Shown here: in pieces, positions 54,351 to 62,838 of the stretch
Layout: each line of letters starts with the position of its first letter
Position numbering within the stretch: the stretch's first letter is position 1
Source of the DNA: Mobilitalea sp.
GTDB lineage: Bacteria; Bacillota_A; Clostridia; Lachnospirales; Lachnospiraceae
Assembly (NCBI GenBank): GCA_029974875.1
Contig: JARKQP010000271.1
Location: forward strand, 1-64,000
Length of the DNA: 64,000 bases
Direction of reading: 5' to 3'
Made by a program: the position numbers and the translations under genes
Notes under the pieces: generated by a model
Told to the model about the DNA's origin: nothing
The model's database searches: none
The model's input: only the letters and a program-made list of their open reading frames with translations

Positions 54351-54836
54351 TTATGCCTGCTTCTCTGCGATCTGGTTAAGCACACGGGCAAGGTTTGTAA
54401 TTGGTGACTGTAAGCTTCCAAGTAACTTGGAAATAAGAACTTCCCTGGAAGGAATTGTTGCGATAACCTGTATTCCCTTTGCATCATAGTAAGTTCCTTC
54501 AACAACACCTGCTTTGAATTCTAAATTAGGCATTGTCTTTGCACATTCAGCTAAGACTCTGGCGGGAGCAGTTGCATCCTCCAGGCCAAAAGCGATAGCG
54601 GAAGGTCCGTTTAAATCATTTGCCAATGATTCAAATTCTGTTCCCTTGAATGCAAAGTTAAGCATTGTGTTCTTGTATACCTTGTATACTACACCAGCTT
54701 CTCTTAACTTTTTACGAAGCTCAGTATCCTGAGCAACAGTTAATCCGCGGTAGTCAACTAAAACAGCAGCTTTTGCGTCTGTAACGTAGCCTTTGATTTC
54801 CTCTACGATCGGTTGTTTTAATTCAACTTTTGCCAT
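54351..54836 (-). CDS. rplJ: 50S ribosomal protein L10
   Basis: Base of the L7/L12 stalk and translational repressor of its own mRNA with L12. 161 aa: MAKVELKQPIVEEIKGYVTD, AAVLVDYRGLTVAQDTELRK, YKVYKNTMLNFAF. AAGGAGGT is 8 bases before the ATG. Preceded by a well-formed L10 leader. Confidence 0.97.
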   Translation of the reverse strand: MAKVELKQPIVEEIKGYVTDAKAAVLVDYRGLTVAQDTELRKKLREAGVVYKVYKNTMLNFAFKGTEFESLANDLNGPSAIAFGLEDATAPARVLAECAKTMPNLEFKAGVVEGTYYDAKGIQVIATIPSREVLISKLLGSLQSPITNLARVLNQIAEKQA

Positions 54837-54930
54837 CTACGTACACCTCCTTATATCTTTATAGACTGACGTGTCACCGGCAATCTTTCTATCTTGTATC
54901 CGGTAACCGGACTATGGTTCTGTAAGATAC

Positions 54931-55059
54931 AAAAAAAGCCTCATCCTGCCAAAGCATGGAGAGGTCAATAAAATCAATTCAGATTAAATTAACTTTCCTC
55001 GGTAGGCGGCTTCACCTTACGCCCTAGGGCACCTACTGTCTTCGGCAGTTTTATTCACA
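54931..55059 (-). ncRNA. L10 leader (autoregulatory mRNA element)
   Basis: The transcript segment 55043-54997 contains the conserved L10-leader pattern: GAAGACAGTAGGTGCC, then TAAGGTGAAGCCGCCTACCG with AGG. It is followed at 54965-54931 by CCTC-N-GAGGCTTTTTTT, an intrinsic terminator. In this known Firmicute element, the L10-L12 complex binds the leader and favours termination, so rplJL expression falls when L10 is in excess. Confidence 0.9.
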
Positions 55060-55065
55060 AGTGGC

Positions 55066-55095
55066 ATTATACCATGATATAGATGGACATGTCAA
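55066..55095 (-). promoter_or_regulatory. Promoter of rplJL
   Basis: -35 TTGACA (55095-55090), 18-bp spacer, -10 TATAAT (55071-55066) on the minus strand, directly before the L10 leader. Both hexamers are perfect consensus matches. Confidence 0.88.
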
Positions 55096-55123
55096 CTGTT
55101 TTCTCTTATGAATTTAGATTATC

Positions 55124-55151
55124 CAAGTGAACCGGCAAGCCGGTCCACTTG
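55124..55151 (-). terminator. Hairpin after rplA
   Basis: CAAGTG-A-ACCGGC-AA-GCCGGT-C-CACTTG, a very stable stem 12 bp after the rplA stop. The T run after it is poor, so termination may be partial. Confidence 0.6.
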
Positions 55152-55162
55152 TTATAATTATA

Positions 55163-55855
55163 TTAGCTTAACTTAGCTGTATTGAGCTTTACGCCAGGAC
55201 CCATAGTGGAGGCCAGGGTAACGCTTCTTAAATACTGACCCTTTGCTGCGGATGGCTTAGCCTTTACAACAGCGCCGATTAAGGTCTGGAAGTTATCCTT
55301 TAACATTTCCTCAGTAAAGGAAGCCTTGCCAAGGGGAACGTGGATAATGTTTGTCTTGTCCAATCTGTATTCGATCTTACCAGCCTTGATATCAGCAATA
55401 GCCTTCGTAACATCCATAGTTACAGTACCAGCCTTAGGGTTTGGCATTAAGCCCTTAGGACCGAGCACACGGCCTAAACGGCCAACAACACCCATCATAT
55501 CCGGTGTAGCTACTACTACGTCGAATTCGAACCAGTTTTCATTCTGGATCTTAGGGATTAACTCATCTGCACCAACGAAATCTGCACCGGCTGCCAAAGC
55601 TTCATTTGCCTTGTCGCCCTTTGCAAATACGAGTACCCGTGCAGTCTTACCGGTTCCGTGAGGTAATACTACCGCACCACGGACCTGCTGGTCTGCATGA
55701 CGTCCATCAACACCAAGTCTGATGTGCGCTTCGATGGTCTCATCAAATTTTGCTACCGCTGTCTTTTTTACTAAGCTTATAGCTTCTGCTGCATCATATT
55801 GGGCGGTCTTATCAACCGTCTTTGCAACATCTGTATATTTCTTTCCTCTTTTCAT
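55163..55855 (-). CDS. rplA: 50S ribosomal protein L1
   Basis: Forms the L1 stalk at the E site and commonly represses translation of its own mRNA. 230 aa: [67 protein letters not shown] precedes the ATG. A 223-bp spacer to rplK holds an L1-site-like structure. Confidence 0.97.
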   Translation of the reverse strand: MKRGKKYTDVAKTVDKTAQYDAAEAISLVKKTAVAKFDETIEAHIRLGVDGRHADQQVRGAVVLPHGTGKTARVLVFAKGDKANEALAAGADFVGADELIPKIQNENWFEFDVVVATPDMMGVVGRLGRVLGPKGLMPNPKAGTVTMDVTKAIADIKAGKIEYRLDKTNIIHVPLGKASFTEEMLKDNFQTLIGAVVKAKPSAAKGQYLRSVTLASTMGPGVKLNTAKLS

Positions 55856-55960
55856 TCTATAAACCTCCTAGTGGTTTTACCGGGAGAAAACGAAATGTCA
55901 TTGAATTCCATTCTCTAAAATCATAGAATTTCGTCAGCAGATACAATAGCTGTATTTGCC

Positions 55961-55996
55961 TGCCAAATGTAATTTTCCATCTGGCATTCCCTCCCA
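55961..55996 (-). promoter_or_regulatory. Candidate L1-binding element upstream of rplA
   Basis: On the minus strand the motif GTGGGAGGGAAT leads into a hairpin TGCCAGATG-N9-CATTTGGCA. The same GTGGGAGGGAA occurs before rplK. L1 operators in other bacteria combine a short stem with a purine-rich internal loop; equivalence here is inference. Confidence 0.45.
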
Positions 55997-56078
55997 CGTT
56001 ATTAGATTCTAAATCGCACGATATCTTTCAACCATGCTGTTTCATTCAAATTAACGGACATTTGACTGCAAGGTCACA

Positions 56079-56504
56079 CTATTCAGCTATAGTAACTCCC
56101 ATGCTTCTTGCAGTACCTGCAACCATGCTCATAGCCGCTTCAACACTTGCTGCGTTTAAGTCAGGCATCTTTAATTCTGCGATTTTTCTTAGCTGTGCCT
56201 GAGTAAGCTTAGCAACCTTTGTCTTGTTTGGTACAGCAGAACCGGACTTCAGGTTAAGTTCTTTTTTGATCAAAACTGCTGCCGGAGGAGTCTTTGTTAC
56301 GAAGCTGAAGCTTCTGTCTGCGTATACGGTAATAACTACTGGTGTAATAATTCCGTCTTGATCTGCTGTTCTTGCGTTAAATTCCTTTGTAAACTGAACG
56401 ATGTTTACGCCATGTTGTCCAAGTGCAGGTCCTACCGGGGGAGCCGGAGTAGCCTTACCAGCTGGGATCTGTAATTTAATATAACCTGTTACTTTTTTTG
56501 CCAT
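56079..56504 (-). CDS. rplK: 50S ribosomal protein L11
   Basis: GTPase-centre protein. 141 aa: [40 protein letters not shown], and the C-terminal rRNA-binding [17 protein letters not shown] precedes the ATG. Co-oriented with nusG and rplA. Confidence 0.97.
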   Translation of the reverse strand: MAKKVTGYIKLQIPAGKATPAPPVGPALGQHGVNIVQFTKEFNARTADQDGIITPVVITVYADRSFSFVTKTPPAAVLIKKELNLKSGSAVPNKTKVAKLTQAQLRKIAELKMPDLNAASVEAAMSMVAGTARSMGVTIAE

Positions 56505-56526
56505 GATAGCATACCTCCTGATAAAT

Positions 56527-56554
56527 GTGGTGTTTGCGGGAATTTCCCTCCCAC
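56527..56554 (-). promoter_or_regulatory. Candidate L1-binding element upstream of rplK
   Basis: Minus-strand GTGGGAGGGAAATTCCCGC followed by AAACACCAC can fold with outer GTGG/CCAC and inner GGGAA/TTCCC stems, placed just before the rplK ribosome binding site. This resembles L1 translational operators of L11-L1 operons and shares the GTGGGAGGGAA box with the rplA upstream region. Confidence 0.55.
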
Positions 56555-56677
56555 GTAACTAACCGTAAGTTACATACTTTTTCCATTGCATGCACGGTGT
56601 CCTATACAAGATAATCTGATGATCCGCAGGATGAAGCCGTATACCGGTCCATTCGCTGTGAATTACCCTGCCTCGCA

Positions 56678-57199
56678 TTAATTGCGAACCTTGATTTCGC
56701 TAAAACCGATCTCAACCGGCGTTTCACGTCCGAACATATCCACGCTAATTGTAACGATTTGCTTGTGTAAGTTGATTTGTCTGATAACACCGGTAGTATT
56801 CTCCCAAACTCCTGAGATAACCGTAACGGTATCACCAATTTCAAAACCAACAGAGACTTCATCATTTTTGATTCCCATGCTGTGCATCTCTGCATCAGTC
56901 AACGGAACCGGCTGTTTGGAATCGGGACCGACAAAGCCTGTTACCCCTCTGGTATTACGGACCACATACCATACGTCATCATTCATAACCATATGGAGCA
57001 GCACATAACCTGGGAACATCTTCTTCTGTACCCGCTTCTTAACGCCGTTTTTCACTTCAATGACGTCCTGCATCGGAACAGACACTTCTAAGATCTGGTC
57101 TTGGAGCTTTCTGTTTTCGATTGTCTTTTCGATGTTCGCTTTTACTTTGTTCTCATACCCAGAATAGGTGTGAACAACGTACCAATTTGCTTCTGACAT
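56678..57199 (-). CDS. nusG: Transcription elongation/termination factor NusG
   Basis: 173 aa. NGN domain ANWYVVHTYSGYENKVKANI, KMFPGYVLLHMVMNDDVWYV, VRNTRGVTGFVGPDSKQPVP, and a KOW domain GDTVTVISGVWENTTGVIRQ. Couples RNA polymerase to ribosomes and influences pausing and termination. Located 15 bp after secE in the standard order. Confidence 0.97.
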   Translation of the reverse strand: MSEANWYVVHTYSGYENKVKANIEKTIENRKLQDQILEVSVPMQDVIEVKNGVKKRVQKKMFPGYVLLHMVMNDDVWYVVRNTRGVTGFVGPDSKQPVPLTDAEMHSMGIKNDEVSVGFEIGDTVTVISGVWENTTGVIRQINLHKQIVTISVDMFGRETPVEIGFSEIKVRN

Positions 57200-57214
57200 A
57201 TCCTCACCCTTATC

Positions 57215-57433
57215 CTATAATAAGAATCCTAAACCGAGTTCGATTGCATAGTCCAGCACGTAAATAATTATTCCCAAAACAATGGTAACTGATAATACAG
57301 CAATTGCCTGTTTTCCAAGGTACTCCTTATCCGGCCAGATAATCTTCTTGAACTCAGACTTAATTCCCTTGAACCAGCTTTTCTTCGGAGCTTTTTCTGT
57401 TGTAGCATTAGTCGTATTAGTCGTTTCGCCCAT
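57215..57433 (-). CDS. secE: SecYEG translocon subunit SecE
   Basis: 72 aa from MGETTNTTNATTEKAPKK. The conserved FKGIKSEFKKIIWPDKE and one membrane segment (AIAVLSVTIVLGIIIYVLDY) match single-span Gram-positive SecE. An in-phase TTG three codons upstream is less favourable. Partner of SecY encoded at 2401-3723. Confidence 0.95.
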   Translation of the reverse strand: MGETTNTTNATTEKAPKKSWFKGIKSEFKKIIWPDKEYLGKQAIAVLSVTIVLGIIIYVLDYAIELGLGFLL

Positions 57434-57457
57434 GTCTTCCAATTCCTTTCTGGATAA

Positions 57458-57607
57458 TTACTTCGTTTCTTTGTGCAATGTGTGGGATCTGCAGAACTTA
57501 CAATACTTCTTTGTTTCCATCCTGTCTGGATGTGTCTTTTTTTCTTTTGTCATGTTGTAATTGCGTTGCTTGCAATCAGTACATGCCAGTGTGATTTTTA
57601 CGCGCAC
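57458..57607 (-). CDS. rpmG: 50S ribosomal protein L33, zinc type, GTG start
   Basis: 49 aa: [20 protein letters not shown] then [16 protein letters not shown], two CxxC pairs of the zinc form. Starts with GTG at 57607, 7 bases after GGAGGT; the 13-codon longer frame includes the ribosome binding site and is rejected. First gene of the rpmG-secE-nusG-rplK-rplA transcript. Confidence 0.95.
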   Translation of the reverse strand: MRVKITLACTDCKQRNYNMTKEKKTHPDRMETKKYCKFCRSHTLHKETK

Positions 57608-57745
57608 AATATCCACCTCCGATTTCTTTGTTGCGCAGGATCGCATTAATTGCTGCCGGCTTTTCTTTCATAGGAAGCTCCCAAGGAGATTCTTATTATT
57701 CCCGTTTTTTAGGCATAAAAAAAAAGCCTCTTTTCTCGCTTCCTT

Positions 57746-57774
57746 AATATAACATAGACATGTAAATACGTCAA
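57746..57774 (-). promoter_or_regulatory. Promoter of rpmG-secE-nusG-rplKA
   Basis: -35 TTGACG (57774-57769), 17-bp spacer, -10 TATATT (57751-57746). The leader of about 135 nt contains AGGC-N-GCCT and a long T tract around 57715-57727, a possible weak attenuator. Confidence 0.8.
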
Positions 57775-57780
57775 TATATT

Positions 57781-57824
57781 TTTTTATTATATGCCAGTTA
57801 CTATTTTTATTATATGCCAGTTAC
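57781..57824. repeat. Tandem 21-bp direct repeat, two copies
   Basis: Two identical 21-bp copies (57781-57801 and 57804-57824) of a sequence containing TATTATATGCCAGTTAC, 2 bp apart, directly beside the hairpin at the peptidase gene end. Confidence 0.85.
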
Positions 57825-57850
57825 AGTTCAGCTTGGGGCTGAACTGTAAC
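57820..57850 (-). terminator. Hairpin at the end of the peptidase gene
   Basis: Perfect 12-bp stem GTTACAGTTCAG / CTGAACTGTAAC with a 7-nt loop, 3 bp after the stop codon. On the minus strand no direct T run follows, but AT-rich repeats do; a moderate terminator. Confidence 0.65.
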
Positions 57851-57852
57851 AT

Positions 57853-59871
57853 TTAGGCTGTATTATTAACTGTGATTAAGCATTTTACTATAAGTCCGCT
57901 GGAGGTTCTGGCTGTAATGTAGGTCTTCCCGGCTTTTAAAGCCGTTACCGTCCCGCCCGGTGATACTGTGGCGACCTTTTTATTAGAGCTGACATAGGTT
58001 ATCGCGTCGGTGCTGCCAGTTGGTTTTACCTCCGGCCGCAGGGTAACTGTATCACCCGGCCCCAGGATCCTGCTCTTATACTTCAGCTTCACATCGGTTG
58101 CCTTTACCGTCTTGATTACTACCTTCTTTAAGGCCATATTGCCCCGGTTGTCTACCGCAAAAATTGTATATATCCCATCTTTTTTTACTGTAAATTTACC
58201 ATTCCCTCCGGAAATTCCGAGTACCTTGCCTGCATCAGCCGGGAGAAAGTCCTCCACAGTCCGGGTGCCTTCCATGAATTCCACCCGTTTAAGGCCGCTT
58301 TGGCTGTCGCTGGCTGCTACCGTGACCGTTCTTGTTTTATAGTCAGCTGCTACCGTAAACCTTGCGGAAAGCTTGGGCTTTGTGGTATCCTCCGCCACCT
58401 CGTATACCTGGACCATCTCATTTCCCGCATAGTCAGCTGCATAAAAGGTGTAGGCTCCGGCTTTTGCAAAATCCACTTGATTATTCACAACCGTAGTTCC
58501 CGCCGCACCTCTTCTAAAATCCTCGGGCTCTTTCTTACCGATCATCCATTTTATAACGCGAAGCCCTGAAGGGCCTTCATCGGCCGCATCAAGTGACACC
58601 GTTATTTCACCTGCATTGTATCCGGTCCAAAGGGATAGGGCCGGCGGCTGGGTATCCTGGAGCAGGCTGCCTGCCTTTACTATTGCTTTATAAGCACTTG
58701 GGATTCCTCCGTACCTTGTAACCTCTTTCAGTCCTTCGATTCCCTTAAGGTTGTTGATAATGAGCTCCTTCACCTCGGAGGCGTACAGATTGTCATCTGC
58801 GCTGTACAATAAAGCTGCTACCGCTGAAACCTGGGGCGCTGCCATGGAGGACCCGCTTGCCGTGCCGTAGCTTCCGACAACCGTACTGAAAATATCCTGT
58901 CCCGGAGCTGCAATATCCACTGAATACTTACCAAAATTCGAATATCCGGTCAGATCCCCGTCACCATCGATAAAGGTTGCCGAGATTAAATTATCCAGCT
59001 CCAGACTGGCCGGATATAATGGGGTACTATCTATATCCACGCCGTTATTTCCTGCTGCTGCTACAAATAACATGTCAGATTCCCTGATTGCTGCTTCCAG
59101 CTCCGGATATACCTGGTTGGTACCCCAGCTTATATTACAGATATCCGCCCCCATCATGGTGGCATATTTAATTGCCTTTACCGCATCCGCCACATCACCG
59201 GTACCATCTTTCCCACCGTTGATTTTTAAGGACATAATCTTTACATTTATATTAGAAGCTATTCCTGCAATTCCTATGTTATTATTCATCGCTGCAGCTA
59301 TAACACCAGCCACATGGGTACCGTGGCTGTCATTGTCATTGGGGTCAGCCAGGTTTTTACGGTATAGGTCGGAATATACATAATGGCAGACCGTATTATC
59401 GTTGTTGTAAAAATCCCAGCCATAGATATCATCGACATATCCGTTGTTATCGTTGTCTATGTTATCCCCCGGTATTTCACCCCCGTTGATCCACATATGG
59501 TCTGCAAGCTCCGGGTGCTGGTAATCTACGCCCGTATCGATAACCGCTACGATTACTTCCCTTCCATCTTGCCGCAGACCCGTCCTCGCCATTTCCTCCC
59601 AGGCCTCTGCCACGTCCATATCAATGTCCTGCGTAGCTTCTATTTCCTGTACAGACAGCTGCACCAGCTTCGTATATTTTCCCGGATTATCAATGTACCA
59701 TTGGGTGTCAGAATATTGGTCATTACTGAAGCCATAGCTTGATAATTTACTGCTCTTTTGTGCGTATACTGCTTCTGCCTCCGATGAAAAGCCGAAAAAT
59801 ACCACTGCCGCTGCCACCACGAGAAGCCGTACCACCATATGCAATTGCCGTAAATTCTTCTTTCTTTTCAT
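57853..59871 (-). CDS. Secreted subtilisin-family (S8) serine protease with Ig-like C-terminus
   Basis: 672 aa. Signal peptide at about 1-37 (MVVRLLVVAAAVVFFGF). The catalytic triad is complete: Asp112 in VAVIDTGVDYQHP, His183 in DSHGTHVAGV, Ser342 in SGSSMAAPQVSA; NGGEIPGDNIDNDNNG probably forms a calcium loop. After about residue 400 there are two related beta-rich repeats (around FYAADYAGNEM and IFAVDNRGNM) and a Big2-type Ig domain (VSSNKKVATVSPGGTVTALK). No sorting signal, so secreted or loosely wall-bound. GGAGGT precedes the ATG. Divergent from the AraC-type gene. Confidence 0.92.
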   Translation of the reverse strand: MKRKKNLRQLHMVVRLLVVAAAVVFFGFSSEAEAVYAQKSSKLSSYGFSNDQYSDTQWYIDNPGKYTKLVQLSVQEIEATQDIDMDVAEAWEEMARTGLRQDGREVIVAVIDTGVDYQHPELADHMWINGGEIPGDNIDNDNNGYVDDIYGWDFYNNDNTVCHYVYSDLYRKNLADPNDNDSHGTHVAGVIAAAMNNNIGIAGIASNINVKIMSLKINGGKDGTGDVADAVKAIKYATMMGADICNISWGTNQVYPELEAAIRESDMLFVAAAGNNGVDIDSTPLYPASLELDNLISATFIDGDGDLTGYSNFGKYSVDIAAPGQDIFSTVVGSYGTASGSSMAAPQVSAVAALLYSADDNLYASEVKELIINNLKGIEGLKEVTRYGGIPSAYKAIVKAGSLLQDTQPPALSLWTGYNAGEITVSLDAADEGPSGLRVIKWMIGKKEPEDFRRGAAGTTVVNNQVDFAKAGAYTFYAADYAGNEMVQVYEVAEDTTKPKLSARFTVAADYKTRTVTVAASDSQSGLKRVEFMEGTRTVEDFLPADAGKVLGISGGNGKFTVKKDGIYTIFAVDNRGNMALKKVVIKTVKATDVKLKYKSRILGPGDTVTLRPEVKPTGSTDAITYVSSNKKVATVSPGGTVTALKAGKTYITARTSSGLIVKCLITVNNTA

Positions 59872-60106
59872 CTTTTGAAACCTCCGCTATTACGCCATTT
59901 ACTTTATGTAATTTATGGTAGCCTCCGGTGTTGGCAAATTTGTGGCAATAATATTACGAAATAAAAAAAATTTTATTACTGATCTATTACAAATAGCACA
60001 AACAACCCAAAATTTGGTGGTGCAATTTTTGTCAGAATATGTTATAATGAATCGTATCCATTTAAAGGATCTAGAGCGTCTACATTACAGACAAATGGAG
60101 GTTGCT

Positions 60107-61378
60107 ATGATGAACCCACCGAATGACATTCAAAAGATTTCTTTAGAACAACGGGATTTCTGGGATAGCCTGCAGTCAGATATCCTCGCCTCGAGCCAGG
60201 GCATTACAGCGGAGCTTTTTCAGGCCTCCATTGAAAGAAATCTCATTTTTTCCCTGATTTTCCGCGGATCTTCCGTAATCGAGCTGTCTGGTTTCCAGAG
60301 GTTATTCCATTCAAAGGATTACGGTTATCTCATTCTTTTTGAATTGACTGAGCCAAAGAAAACGGGTATTGGAAATTTTATGATTAACGAATTTGAGCTG
60401 CATTATTTTATAAAGGAGCATTTGCAGGACTATAACTGCAGTCTTGGGCCACTTTCGAATAACCGGATCGCGGTCCTGGTCGGCTTGGACGCCCCCATGC
60501 CCGAGGATGCCCATAGGGAGCATAGCCTGGAGCTTTGCCATGGGTTGATCCCCTTAACCGAAGCCCATTTTCACGCAAAGGTTACGGCGGGGGTCGGCAG
60601 CATCTACCACCTGCCTTCCGTCCATTCTTCTTTTAGCACTGCTCTTGCCTGCATACCCTACAGCGGCTCTGACTCTGTCATTTTTTATTCCGATCTAAGA
60701 AACTACAACTCAGACATCCAATTCGATTATCCAGTTACGCAAAAGCACTTGATGGAAGCCCTTAGGCTGCGTAAAACCCGGGCCTATGATTATTTCCGTA
60801 TCTTAATCGACTATATCTGCCCCATGAATGACGTGATGAAACGCAATAAGATCCTGGAGCTCTTAGTCCTGGTAAACAATGCGATGGATACCTACAGCCA
60901 GAGCAGTGCCAGATCCTTTGATTATATGGATATTTCCAGGAAGCTTATGACTTTTTCCGGGGAGCAGTTAATCGATTATGCTTACCAGACCTTTGTATTC
61001 CTAGCCAACTATACCAGGCCCCAGAACTCCATTGACTATACCAACCACATCGTGAAGGCTACCCGTGAGTACCTGGAAAGCCATTATTCGGATGATATCT
61101 CCTTAGAGGCCATGGCTGAGCATGTAAATATCAGCCCCCAGTATTTTAGCAAGCTGATCAAGAAGACGACGGGCTTTAATTTCATCGACTGGCTCTCCAT
61201 GCTGCGGGTTAAAAAGGCAAAGGAGCTGTTGACGAATTCTAACCTGACGGTAAAGGAAGTGTGCTTTATGGTGGGGTATAAGGATCCGAATTATTTCAGC
61301 AGGATATTTAAAAAAAGAATCGGCCTAACACCCAGCGAGTATGTTAAGGCCAATTCATTTCTCAACAATAAGAATTAA
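60107..61378 (+). CDS. AraC-family regulator with large N-terminal domain
   Basis: 423 aa. The C-terminal 100 residues are a double HTH: REYLESHYSDDISLEAMAEH, VNISPQYFSKLIKKTTGFNF, CFMVGYKDPNYFSRIFKKRI then GLTPSEYVK. The N-terminal 320 residues carry no recognised receiver or membrane segment and resemble the sensory part of YesN-like regulators. Start at 60107 follows GGAGG; a -10-like TATAAT is at 60043-60048 without a good -35. Divergent from the protease gene; 3' end overlaps the FliD-like gene by 17 bp. Confidence 0.88.
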   Translation: MMNPPNDIQKISLEQRDFWDSLQSDILASSQGITAELFQASIERNLIFSLIFRGSSVIELSGFQRLFHSKDYGYLILFELTEPKKTGIGNFMINEFELHYFIKEHLQDYNCSLGPLSNNRIAVLVGLDAPMPEDAHREHSLELCHGLIPLTEAHFHAKVTAGVGSIYHLPSVHSSFSTALACIPYSGSDSVIFYSDLRNYNSDIQFDYPVTQKHLMEALRLRKTRAYDYFRILIDYICPMNDVMKRNKILELLVLVNNAMDTYSQSSARSFDYMDISRKLMTFSGEQLIDYAYQTFVFLANYTRPQNSIDYTNHIVKATREYLESHYSDDISLEAMAEHVNISPQYFSKLIKKTTGFNFIDWLSMLRVKKAKELLTNSNLTVKEVCFMVGYKDPNYFSRIFKKRIGLTPSEYVKANSFLNNKN

Positions 61379-62639
61379 ATAACAATCCACTATACATGGA
61401 GGTTACATACGGATTACGAAATCCGGCTTTCCTGTTATCCGGATAGGTAACGATTGTTTTTTCTATGTATTCCAACGGGTTTATTGCAATCGCTTCTGCT
61501 CTGTCAAGGAGCCTTGCAATAAATCCGTTTTCCCTGGTGAACAGGCTTTCCATTCCTCCATCCCTGGCGGCCTGTGTCGCCAGCGGTTCTTCCAGGAAAA
61601 GAGTTCCGTCCTCTGCCGCCTTAAGTCCACAGGCAGAAAGCTCTTCCCCATATACCTCCTCCAGGACTTTCAGCTCCTGGATCAGCTTTGCCGCCTTATA
61701 ATGCTCCTTGTTGTCCAGGATACGGTTCTTAGACAGCCGGATTAAGTCGTTGTAGGAATCTAACACCTCTCCCACCGCACCTAATATCCTTTCACTATCG
61801 GGAACTATCCCCAGGGTAACGGACTGCCCGCTGCCGGAATGCAGGTTAATGCGCAGGATATTCTCCAAGGTAAAGGAATTCGTAGCCGTCTGTTTGTTGA
61901 TGCCGTTCAATTCAAACCGGGCAAGCACCGGAGCCTGCTCCATCCGGTCCATAGCAAAATAATCCACGATGCCTCCCGGATAGCTATCCACATCCTCAAA
62001 AGAGAAGCCTTTCTCCCCAAACCTTCCTGACAGTTCAGAGGTAATCACAAGCCGGCTGTAATCCGTCTTGTTTCCCTGTTCTACTGAAGCATAGATTCCA
62101 GGAACAGAACTGTTAAGAAAAGCCGCAAAGCTGTCCAGGGTTTCCTGGTTCTCTCTTCTTTCCTCATTTATATAGGTTAAGGGATAAGACTCATGACCGA
62201 TATTTGCTTTAAATTTATATTTTCCCTCCGGCAGCCCCCTGGAGGTCTGTGATAAATCCCTGCCTTTATTCACCTGTACCCCGGCCAGGGAATTCACCTT
62301 AAGCTGGATCACCTGGGGTAAAGCAGCCGTATCCTCACTAAGGAGGCTTGCTGACAGCACCTCTTCGTCGCTGACAGTCACTGCTTTACTCTGAAAACCG
62401 GAAACCTCCGGATCTGACATGGCTTTAATTTTGGACTTCAGTGCCAGGGCACCCTCCTTGACGCCTATAGTATATATTTGGTTATCTTTCGACAGGTTAA
62501 CCTTATAGAGGGGCGAACGCTTACTAAGGTCTATAATTCCATCATAGACCCTCCTCAGTTCATTTTTCCTACTAATAGGATATCTTGTGCTCCTTTTTAC
62601 AGGTAAGCTCTCCAGCATATAGTTATAGGCCTGGATCAT
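61362..62639 (-). CDS. FliD-like protein, orphan
   Basis: 425 aa, soluble, no signal peptide. The C-terminal half resembles the flagellar cap protein FliD: FTLENILRINLHSGSGQSVT, LGIVPDSERILGAVGEVLDS, YNDLIRLSKN, then LKAAEDGTLFLEEPLAT. The N-terminus (MIQAYNYMLESLPVKRSTRY) is unlike FliD. No other flagellar gene lies nearby, and the C-terminal coiled-coil ending is replaced by NRKAGFRNPYVTSMYSGLLF. Start at 62639 is 7 bases after AAGGGGG; an ATG ten codons upstream is possible. Role unknown. Confidence 0.5.
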   Translation of the reverse strand: MIQAYNYMLESLPVKRSTRYPISRKNELRRVYDGIIDLSKRSPLYKVNLSKDNQIYTIGVKEGALALKSKIKAMSDPEVSGFQSKAVTVSDEEVLSASLLSEDTAALPQVIQLKVNSLAGVQVNKGRDLSQTSRGLPEGKYKFKANIGHESYPLTYINEERRENQETLDSFAAFLNSSVPGIYASVEQGNKTDYSRLVITSELSGRFGEKGFSFEDVDSYPGGIVDYFAMDRMEQAPVLARFELNGINKQTATNSFTLENILRINLHSGSGQSVTLGIVPDSERILGAVGEVLDSYNDLIRLSKNRILDNKEHYKAAKLIQELKVLEEVYGEELSACGLKAAEDGTLFLEEPLATQAARDGGMESLFTRENGFIARLLDRAEAIAINPLEYIEKTIVTYPDNRKAGFRNPYVTSMYSGLLFNSYC

Positions 62640-62838
62640 GAAGGGTCCCCCTTCCATAAAATTATGCATCCCATCGTCCGTGATTCTTTATTCTGTCAGT
62701 TCTTCTTACAGCCTTCCCAGTCTATCTTAATTTCTTATTGGACTAATTTCTTTTCTTAATAATTGTCTTTACAGGACATACTTAATTCTATTTTAAAGGA
62801 TGGACCACGAATATTCAAGCACAACTCCGGCTCCGGGC

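Noticed and set aside
57608..57852. tRNA gene near rpmG-secE, as found in some Firmicutes
   Set aside because: No cloverleaf-like sequence with a T-loop GTTCRA box was found; only the promoter, a leader and repeats are present.
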